Assembly (NCBI GenBank): GCA_014377155.1 | Contig: JACMQD010000164.1 | Coordinates: forward strand, 1-29,139 | Length of the DNA: 29,139 nt | Reading direction: 5' to 3' | Origin: Herminiimonas sp. | GTDB lineage: Bacteria; Pseudomonadota; Gammaproteobacteria; Burkholderiales; Burkholderiaceae | Part shown: in pieces, positions 22,671 through 29,139 of the stretch | How the letters are laid out: the number at the start of each line of letters is the position of its first letter | Numbering within the stretch: position 1 is the first letter of the stretch | Notes under the pieces: generated by a model | What the model was told of the DNA's origin: nothing | The model's input: the letters and a program-made list of their open reading frames with translations, nothing else | Database searches by the model: none | Translations under genes and position numbers: made by a program

Positions 22671-25371
22671 GCACCGAAGATTGTCGATACCACCGTCTGC
22701 CACGTTCTGGACCGACGTTGCACGCGCCTTGTTTAAGGTGAGCGGGACAAGTCCTGCCCATGCTACGCTCGTGCAGGACTTGTCATCGATGCGAATCGTG
22801 GTGCCGACTTTCAAGCACGCGCAGCAATTGAAGACAGCGCTGGCCGTGCAAGTTGCAGGCCAATTATGCCTGCCACCGCGCATTACGACCCTGTCGGCCT
22901 GGCTCGGCCTGGCGCTGCCGGACGCCTCGCGACCGGCGCGCACTGCCGACAGTGAGCGCTTGATGGGTCTGTATGCGGAGTTACGCCAGCATGGCTGGCT
23001 CAAAAAACTGTTCGGCGCGCGTCGTAATACGGATTTGCTCCCACTGGCGCAAACGCTGCTGGTACTGTGCGACGAACTGACCACTGCCATGCTACCGGCG
23101 ATCCGGTTGTCGCCCGATCATGCCGAGGCGCGCTGGGAAACCGCACTGGCACAACTGTCGCCCTCGGCGCGGCAATTGCTGTCCGACGAAACGCAACTGG
23201 TTTGGACCATCTGGAAAAGCCAGCTCGACGCCAGCGACGCACTCGCACATCGATTCGACGGCATGCTGGTCCTTGCGCGGCAAGCGCGCGAGCCGCTGGT
23301 CTGGATCAGTCCGGTGGAACCGGATTGCTTCGAACAGGCGTTCCTGGATGAATATGCGAAAAAGCAGCCGGTACATTCGATCATGCTGGACTGGACTAGC
23401 ACGGCACTGATGCCGGCGTTTGCCGGGGCGTGGAGCGAAATGCCGGCCGATCCGGCGCGCCCGTCCGACTTGCTCACGGGTGTCGCGGTGACCACGCCGA
23501 CAGGGGTCTCGCTGTCCCCGGGCCGGAGCCTGGAGGACGAGGCGCAACGCGGCGCGCAGACCGTTATCGACTGGTTACAAAAAGGTAAATCGGCGATCGC
23601 CATCATTGCCCAGGATCGTGTCGTTGCACGCCGCATCCGCGCCCTGCTGGAGCGGACGCAGGTGTTCGTGGCCGACGAAACCGGCTGGAAGCTGTCGACC
23701 ACGCGCGCCGCCTCGGCGATCGTTGCCTGGTTCGATGTCGTGGCCGCGCGTGCTGAAACCAGTACCTTGCTGGACTTGCTGAAGTCACCTTTTTTCCTTG
23801 CCGATGTGGCCGACAAGCCGGCGCAGGTGATGACCATCGAGACCACGTTGCGCCGTGCTAATGTCGCCGGTGGCTGGCGCGCAGTCATCGGGGCGCTGGC
23901 GCAGTTGCCGGAGGAGCGCGCTACGCTGATACGGATTGCCGGTCAGGCTGAACGGTTCGCCGAGCGCCGGACATTGTGCGGCTGGATCACCGTCACACGC
24001 GTTATGATGAACGACCTTGGCATGTTCGAGGTGCTGGCGCGCGATGCCGCCGGCGGCCAGGTCATTGCGCTGTTCGACGCCCTCGAAACCGACTGCGACC
24101 GGCTCACCCAAACATTCAGCTTTTCCGAATGGCGCGCTTTCATCGGTCAACAAATGGAGGCGACTGCTTTCGTGCCGCCAGATTCCGACCAACGGGTATC
24201 GATGATGCCGCTCAACGGCGCGCGTTTGCGTCGCTTCGACGGTGTGCTGATGGTCGGCTGCGATGCGACGCATTTGCCGTCGCAGCCTGTCGAAACACTG
24301 TTCTTTGCCAATGCCGTGCGGCGTGAGCTTGGCCTGGCGACGCGTGAAAGCAGACAGTTGCAACAGCTACGCGATTTTGTCGAAATGCTCAGTGCCGATG
24401 CCGACGTCGTGCTGTCGTGGCAAGCTTTTAAGGATGGCGAGCAAAATCCGGTCAGCCCGTGGATCGAGCGCCTGGAACTGACATTGGCGCGCGCGGGCGT
24501 GGTGCCCCTGCCCACGCATCAGCCGCACAGCGCGCAACGACGCCTGACCGCGGCGCTGCCGTCGATGCCGCGGCCGGCCGCGCCGCTGTTGAGGCCAGCC
24601 AAACTCACCGCGAGCGGCTACAACAGTTTCGTCGCCTGTCCGTATCAGTTTTTCGTCACGCGCATGCTGGGTCTGTCCGGCCTCGACGAACTGTCTGACA
24701 TGCCGGAAAAGCGTGACTACGGCGACTGGCTGCATCAGATACTGAACCGGTATCACGAAAAGCTGCGCGATGAAACGGTGCGTTCCGAAGACCGGCCGGC
24801 GCATCTGGCAGCGATTTCGGCGCAGGTATTCGGTGTGGCACTGGCCGAGAATGCGGCGGCGCTCGGCTATTACGTGCGATGGCAAAAAGCCATGCCGGCC
24901 TATCTGGCCTGGGCCGATGAACGTGAAGCGCAAGGCTGGCGTTTCGTTGTCGGCGAAGAGCGCTTCGAACGCTTGCTGCCGTTGGGACAAGGGCATATCC
25001 TGCTGCACGGCCGCATCGACCGCATCGATGAAAATCAGGTCGGCGAGCGCGCTGTGCTCGACTACAAGACCAGCAACCTGCCGGCTTTGCGCGCCAAGCT
25101 CAAGCAGCACGAAGATCAGCAACTGGCGTTCTATGGATTGTTGTCCGAGGTGCCAGCGGTCTCGGCGCATTTCGTCGCGCTCGAACCGGTCAAGGGCAAA
25201 ACAGGCGACGCCGAAGCGCCCGATTACGCCCAATGGCAGCAACATTTGCAGAGGCAGATTACCGTTGCGATGGATGCCGTGGCTACTGGCGCCGCACTGC
25301 CCGCCAGCGGTATCGAAACCGTGTGTCAATATTGCGAAGTGCGCGGCCTGTGCCGCAAGGGAGCTTGGTAA
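22648..25371 (+). CDS. AddB-like PD-(D/E)XK nuclease with inactive helicase domain
   Basis: This is the likely nuclease/scaffold subunit of a double-strand-end processing complex (AddAB/RecBCD type) that prepares DNA ends for RecA. It has 907 residues. The N-terminal helicase-like part begins near MRIVVPTFKHAQQ and lacks a Walker A motif. The C-terminal nuclease domain has GDWLHQILNRYH, HGRIDRID (Asp about 791), LDYKTS (Asp805, Lys807) and QQLAFYG. Four cysteines, Cys664 (ACPYQF) and Cys893, Cys896, Cys902 (CQYCEVRGLC), fit the 4Fe-4S staple known in AddB nucleases. The start is ambiguous because of a Met-Pro repeat and a weak Shine-Dalgarno. Its stop overlaps the next start (TAATG), so the two are translationally coupled. 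The gene symbol is left empty because beta-class members diverge from canonical AddB. Confidence 0.88.
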   Translation: MPMPMPMQHRRLSIPPSATFWTDVARALFKVSGTSPAHATLVQDLSSMRIVVPTFKHAQQLKTALAVQVAGQLCLPPRITTLSAWLGLALPDASRPARTADSERLMGLYAELRQHGWLKKLFGARRNTDLLPLAQTLLVLCDELTTAMLPAIRLSPDHAEARWETALAQLSPSARQLLSDETQLVWTIWKSQLDASDALAHRFDGMLVLARQAREPLVWISPVEPDCFEQAFLDEYAKKQPVHSIMLDWTSTALMPAFAGAWSEMPADPARPSDLLTGVAVTTPTGVSLSPGRSLEDEAQRGAQTVIDWLQKGKSAIAIIAQDRVVARRIRALLERTQVFVADETGWKLSTTRAASAIVAWFDVVAARAETSTLLDLLKSPFFLADVADKPAQVMTIETTLRRANVAGGWRAVIGALAQLPEERATLIRIAGQAERFAERRTLCGWITVTRVMMNDLGMFEVLARDAAGGQVIALFDALETDCDRLTQTFSFSEWRAFIGQQMEATAFVPPDSDQRVSMMPLNGARLRRFDGVLMVGCDATHLPSQPVETLFFANAVRRELGLATRESRQLQQLRDFVEMLSADADVVLSWQAFKDGEQNPVSPWIERLELTLARAGVVPLPTHQPHSAQRRLTAALPSMPRPAAPLLRPAKLTASGYNSFVACPYQFFVTRMLGLSGLDELSDMPEKRDYGDWLHQILNRYHEKLRDETVRSEDRPAHLAAISAQVFGVALAENAAALGYYVRWQKAMPAYLAWADEREAQGWRFVVGEERFERLLPLGQGHILLHGRIDRIDENQVGERAVLDYKTSNLPALRAKLKQHEDQQLAFYGLLSEVPAVSAHFVALEPVKGKTGDAEAPDYAQWQQHLQRQITVAMDAVATGAALPASGIETVCQYCEVRGLCRKGAW

Positions 25372-28300
25372 TGCAAGACCGCACGCAAGCGCGTGCCTAT
25401 GAAATTAACAGCAATGTCGCCGATGCCGCGACGTTCACCGATATCGCCTGCGACCCGCGCCGCTCGGTCGTAGTCGAAGCGTGCGCCGGTAGCGGCAAGA
25501 CCTGGCTGCTGGTAGCACGCATGCTGCGCCTGCTGCTAGCAGGTGCCGAACCGTCCGAGCTGCTGGCAATCACCTTTACCCGCAAGGCGGCACAGGAGAT
25601 GCGCGAGCGCCTGCTGCGTCTGTTGCGCGACCTGGCGTTGCTGCCGGCCGAGGAAGCCACTATGCTGCTGCAGGAACGCGGCGTGCCGGCGCAACAGCTG
25701 GCAGCTGTCCTGCCCGTTGCGCGGGGCCTGTACGAACGTATCCTGTCGAGCCCGCAAATGCTGTCGATCGACACCTTCCACAGCTGGTTCGCGCGCCTGA
25801 TCCAGATTGCGCCACTGGCTTCAGGCGTGCCGCATGGGTATGCGTTGACTGAAGCGACCGGTGAATTGATGTCGGACACTTATCGCCGCTTCATGCAGTC
25901 GCTCGACGACGCCGGCCAGGCACCGGTCAAGGCCGCGCTGCTGGCTTTGTATGAACAGGTCGGCGACTGGAATGCGCGCAAGCTCATCGATGTCTTCGTC
26001 GCCAAGCGCGCCGAATGGTGGGCTGCTACGCAGGCCGGCCAGCCGATCGAATGGCTGCAACAATTGTGCGCCGGTGACGGCCAGTACGATGCGCGACTGG
26101 CATTATGGTCCGACGATGCGCTGGTCAAGCGATTGCTGAACATGGCATGGCTGCTGGGGCAAGGTGCCAAGCGCAACTGCGAGCGGGCGGTGCAGATCGA
26201 AAGCGCTTTAACTGCCGAGGCCTCGGTCGAGGCCTTCGACATGCTGTTGACGCAGTTTGTCGATGACAAGCTTGGTGTACGCAGCAACGACCACCGGCGC
26301 GGAAAGCTGCTGGCTGCCATCGAGGCCAATCTCGGCACTGACGCCGGTGACGCGTTCGAGCGTGAATTCTCGGCACTAGCCGACATCCTGCTGTCCATGC
26401 AACGCCGCAGTTTCGAGCCGAATGTCTTGGCGCTCAACCAAGCGCTCTTCACGGTCGGGGCCGCGTATCTCGGGATCTATCAGGCGGTCAAGGCGGAACA
26501 GCGTGTGTTCGATTTTGCCGATCTCGAATGGCATGCGTACCGTCTGCTGACTAACGACGACTATGCCGCCTATTTGCAGAGCCGGCTCGATGCGCGCTAC
26601 AAGCATATTCTGCTGGATGAATTTCAGGACACCAATCCGCTGCAATGGAGTATCGTGCGCGCATGGCTCCATGCCTACGGCAGTGACGAAGCGCGGCCGA
26701 GCATGTTCATCGTCGGCGACCCGAAGCAATCGATCTATCGCTTCCGTCGCGCCGAGCCACGCGTTTTTATCGCCGCGCGCGATGTGCTCGCAGCAGCCGG
26801 CGCCGATGTGCTGCGCACCAACCAGACCCGCCGCAACAGCTCGGCAATCGTCGACGTACTCAATGCCAGCTTCGTCTCGAATCCGATTTTTTCGCAGCAG
26901 ACTACCCTGGGAAGCCAGGGCGGGGCAGTGTGGCGGCTACCGCTGATTCCGTCTTTGCCTAAGAGCGACAAGCTGGTCGTCGCACCGGCGGGATTGCGCG
27001 ATCCGCTGACGACGCCGCTCGAAGAAGAGGACGATGTGCGCCGCTATGAGGAAGGTACTGCTGTCGCCCGCGCACTGTTGCACGCGCGGCGTGAAATTTC
27101 TGGCGATACGCATGATGCCGCACCACCGCGCTGGGCCGACATTATGTTGCTGGTCAAGAAGCGCGTACATCTGTCAGCGTACGAGGCAGCCTTGCGCGAT
27201 GCCGGCATTCCCTTCGTATCGGACAAGCGCGGCGGCTTGCTGGAGTCGCTGGAAGTCGCCGACCTGATTGCGTTGTTCACCTTCCTGATCGCGCCCGGAG
27301 ACGATCGGGCGCTGGCCCACGTGCTGAAATGTCCGATCATCGGTGCCACCGACGACGATCTGATTCTGCTTGCCGGGCGCAGCGAGCCTAGCTGGTGGCC
27401 GCGTGTTCTGGCCACGGTAGCAGAGGGCGCGGCCCCGGCCCTGCAGCGTGCCGCCGATCTTCTGTCGAAGTGGCTGGACGCAGCGCCGCGCTTGCCGGTG
27501 CATGACCTGCTCGACCGGGTCTTGCATCAGGGCGACCTGATCGCGCGCTATGCCGGCGCCACACCGGCTGCCAGCCGCAGTCAGGCGATCGGCAATATCG
27601 AGGCGTTTATCGAACTCTCACTCAATCTCGATGCCGGACGCTATCCGAGTATGCCAAAATTCATCGATGCATTGCGCGCGCTGCGGAAGGACGCCGGTAG
27701 CGATGCGCCCGACGAGGCCAACATCGATGCGGCCATCGATGCGGTGCGCATTCTGACCATTCACAGCGCCAAGGGACTGGAAGCGTCGATCGTCGTCCTG
27801 CTTGACGCCAATCACAGCGAGCCGGCACGTGACGACTCCGGCATTCTCTGCGACTGGCCGCAGGATCGCACGGCGCCAAGCCATTTTTCAGCGTTCGGGC
27901 GCAGCGACGAACGCGGTGCCGCGCGCGACCATTTGTTTGCGGCCGAAGAGACGTTCAAGGTACAGGAAGACTGGAACCTGCTTTACGTCGCGATGACGCG
28001 CGCCAAGCGGCTGCTGATCGTCAGCGGCGTGGCCGGTCTTAGAAACGTGCAGCCAGGCGGCATCGTCAACGACAGCTGGTATGACCGCTTGCAGCAGGTA
28101 CCCGAACAGATGGTCGATGCTGCCGGTGATATTGACACGCTTTCGGTTGCAGCAGAATTCAACTTGCCGCTTTTCGATGCGCCTGACCTTGCGGCGCCGG
28201 TCGTGAGCATGCCGGCGGCGGTTGGTGACGCCCTCGACGAGGGAACTGCGTTGCACGGTTTGATGGAGCGACTGACACAGACAGGCCAGTGGCCGGTGCA

Positions 28301-28673
28301 GGTTCCCTCAGTGCCTGACATCGCGCGCTGGCTGCCTTGCTCGTCTGCGATTGCTGGCGTCATTCGCGCGCAGGTACTGACAATTCTGGGTCAGGCTGAA
28401 CTCGCGGTATTTTTCAATGCCCGGCATTTCAACGACGCGCGCAATGAAATGGAAATCATCCATGCAAACGAACTGCTGCGCCTGGACCGTGTGGTCATTT
28501 TCGATGACACGGTCTGGATCCTCGATTACAAGCGCAGCGTGCTCGCCGATGAACTGGCTGGATATCGCCAACAACTGGCGCGTTACCGCCTGGCGATACG
28601 GAATATTTTTTCCGGCAAGGCCGTCAGGACTGCGCTCATCACCATCGACGGAAAAATGATGGAGATCGATTAA
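25371..28673 (+). CDS. AddA-like UvrD-family helicase with C-terminal nuclease domain
   Basis: This is the motor subunit of the presumed AddAB-like complex, a 3'-5' superfamily 1A helicase fused to a nuclease. It has 1100 residues from ATG 25371, preceded by AAGGGAG and overlapping the upstream stop by one base. Helicase motifs are I ACAGSGKT (37-44, Lys43), Ia AITFTRKAAQEMRERL, II LLDEFQDTN (Asp416, Glu417), III IVGDPKQSIYRFRRAE, IV-like TNQTRRNS, V LTIHSAKGLEA and VI YVAMTRAKR. The last 150 residues hold PD-(D/E)XK elements: ALHGLMERL, RLDRVV, WILDYKRS (Asp1052, Lys1054) and YRQQLARY. Both subunits thus appear to carry an active nuclease, as in AddAB and unlike RecBCD. No separate recD or recC gene is nearby. 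Its 3' end is only 17 bp from the convergent EAL gene. Confidence 0.92.
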   Translation: MQDRTQARAYEINSNVADAATFTDIACDPRRSVVVEACAGSGKTWLLVARMLRLLLAGAEPSELLAITFTRKAAQEMRERLLRLLRDLALLPAEEATMLLQERGVPAQQLAAVLPVARGLYERILSSPQMLSIDTFHSWFARLIQIAPLASGVPHGYALTEATGELMSDTYRRFMQSLDDAGQAPVKAALLALYEQVGDWNARKLIDVFVAKRAEWWAATQAGQPIEWLQQLCAGDGQYDARLALWSDDALVKRLLNMAWLLGQGAKRNCERAVQIESALTAEASVEAFDMLLTQFVDDKLGVRSNDHRRGKLLAAIEANLGTDAGDAFEREFSALADILLSMQRRSFEPNVLALNQALFTVGAAYLGIYQAVKAEQRVFDFADLEWHAYRLLTNDDYAAYLQSRLDARYKHILLDEFQDTNPLQWSIVRAWLHAYGSDEARPSMFIVGDPKQSIYRFRRAEPRVFIAARDVLAAAGADVLRTNQTRRNSSAIVDVLNASFVSNPIFSQQTTLGSQGGAVWRLPLIPSLPKSDKLVVAPAGLRDPLTTPLEEEDDVRRYEEGTAVARALLHARREISGDTHDAAPPRWADIMLLVKKRVHLSAYEAALRDAGIPFVSDKRGGLLESLEVADLIALFTFLIAPGDDRALAHVLKCPIIGATDDDLILLAGRSEPSWWPRVLATVAEGAAPALQRAADLLSKWLDAAPRLPVHDLLDRVLHQGDLIARYAGATPAASRSQAIGNIEAFIELSLNLDAGRYPSMPKFIDALRALRKDAGSDAPDEANIDAAIDAVRILTIHSAKGLEASIVVLLDANHSEPARDDSGILCDWPQDRTAPSHFSAFGRSDERGAARDHLFAAEETFKVQEDWNLLYVAMTRAKRLLIVSGVAGLRNVQPGGIVNDSWYDRLQQVPEQMVDAAGDIDTLSVAAEFNLPLFDAPDLAAPVVSMPAAVGDALDEGTALHGLMERLTQTGQWPVQVPSVPDIARWLPCSSAIAGVIRAQVLTILGQAELAVFFNARHFNDARNEMEIIHANELLRLDRVVIFDDTVWILDYKRSVLADELAGYRQQLARYRLAIRNIFSGKAVRTALITIDGKMMEID

Positions 28674-28690
28674 CCGCTGGTCCGGTAGTT

Positions 28691-29139
28691 CTACAGAACC
28701 CTGCTACGGGACATATTGTGCGACATGTGCCGAATGTCCGCTACCGGCAAGCGACCGAGTGCCAGCAGTTCGGCACACTCATCGGCCGGCAGCGGTTCGC
28801 AAAAGTAATAGCCCTGCACATAATCGCAGCCGGATTTGGCGAGCATCGCAACCTGACTTTCGGTTTCGGCCATCTCGCCGACGACCTTCATGCCGAGCCG
28901 ATGCGCCACCGACACGATGGCATCGGCAATCGCCAGACTGCCCGGGTCGCTGGTGATTTCGCGCACGAACGAGCCGTCGAGTTTGAGCTTGTCGACCGGG
29001 AAGCGCTGCAGGTAGTGCAGGTTTGAATAGCCGGTACCGAAATCGTCGATCGATAGCGCAACGCCGAGGTCCTTGAGCCGGTACATCAGCAAAAGCGTCT
29101 TGTCGGGATCGTCCATCGACGCCGTCTCGGTCAGCTCCA
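28691..29139 (-). CDS. EAL-domain protein, C-terminal part (5' end outside window)
   Basis: This is the C-terminal portion of a c-di-GMP phosphodiesterase-type domain. The frame runs off the window at 29139, where it reads ELTETASMDDPDK, the segment after the first half of the EAL barrel. Visible motifs are IDDFGTGYSNLHYL (paired Asp for metal binding), VDKLKLDGSFV with the catalytic-site Lys, GEMAETESQ in place of the usual AEGVET, and VQGYYFCEPLP. The Glu of the fifth motif and the Gln of QGY are kept, so activity is possible. The EAL triplet itself and any upstream sensory or GGDEF domain are outside the window. The stop is TAG at 28693-28691. It converges with the AddA-like gene. Confidence 0.93.
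   Translation of the reverse strand, partial: ELTETASMDDPDKTLLLMYRLKDLGVALSIDDFGTGYSNLHYLQRFPVDKLKLDGSFVREITSDPGSLAIADAIVSVAHRLGMKVVGEMAETESQVAMLAKSGCDYVQGYYFCEPLPADECAELLALGRLPVADIRHMSHNMSRSRVL

Noticed and set aside
24367..25329. 320-codon minus-strand frame inside the AddB-like gene
   Set aside because: The plus strand carries the nuclease motifs and Fe-S cysteines here. The minus frame is His/Arg/Gln-rich shadow sequence.

Overview
This window looks like a chromosomal segment of a betaproteobacterium, most likely a member of the Burkholderiales close to Oxalobacteraceae (Herminiimonas/Collimonas type). I infer this from the gene orders infB-rbfA-truB-typA and trxA-rho-rpmE2, the moderately high GC of the coding regions, the beta-type HAMP of the chemoreceptor, and the general character of the proteins. 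No database search was possible. No rRNA, tRNA, CRISPR array, transposase or integrase was recognised.

Layout. Positions 1-4577 (+) hold a translation/ribosome-maturation block: the 3' part of infB, then rbfA, truB and typA, closed by an intrinsic terminator. An EamA-type transporter (4693-5586) and dusA (5827-6840) follow on the same strand. Positions 6892-10734 form a regulatory island. Two related sigma-54 activators, one without a receiver (6892-7842, -) and one with a receiver (9343-10734, +), flank an AT-rich 600-bp gap and a Ser/Gly/Thr-rich lipoprotein (8443-8970, +). A transmembrane chemoreceptor (11209-12939, +) follows. It converges on a two-gene minus-strand unit: a degenerate GGDEF protein (17211-16360) followed 31 bp later by a 1093-residue TPR-GAF-histidine kinase-receiver protein (16328-13047). 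A HU-family gene (17771-18049, +) and a GT-C type membrane glycosyltransferase (20068-18350, -) come next.

Positions 20195-22348 (-) carry the housekeeping trio trxA, rho and rpmE2. rho and rpmE2 are each followed by a clear intrinsic terminator. Positions 22648-28673 (+) carry an AddB-like nuclease and an AddA-like helicase-nuclease, joined by a TAATG overlap and presumably forming one double-strand-end processing complex. The window ends inside an EAL-domain gene on the minus strand.

Most of the window is ordinary core genome. The places that deserve a second look are the activator/lipoprotein/AT-rich island (about 6.9-10.8 kb), with its short direct repeats and possible sigma-54 sites, and the degenerate-GGDEF plus hybrid-kinase pair (13.0-17.2 kb). 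In that pair the GGDEF active site is lost but an RxxD inhibitory-site motif remains. I do not see a clearly new system that the sequence alone can prove.
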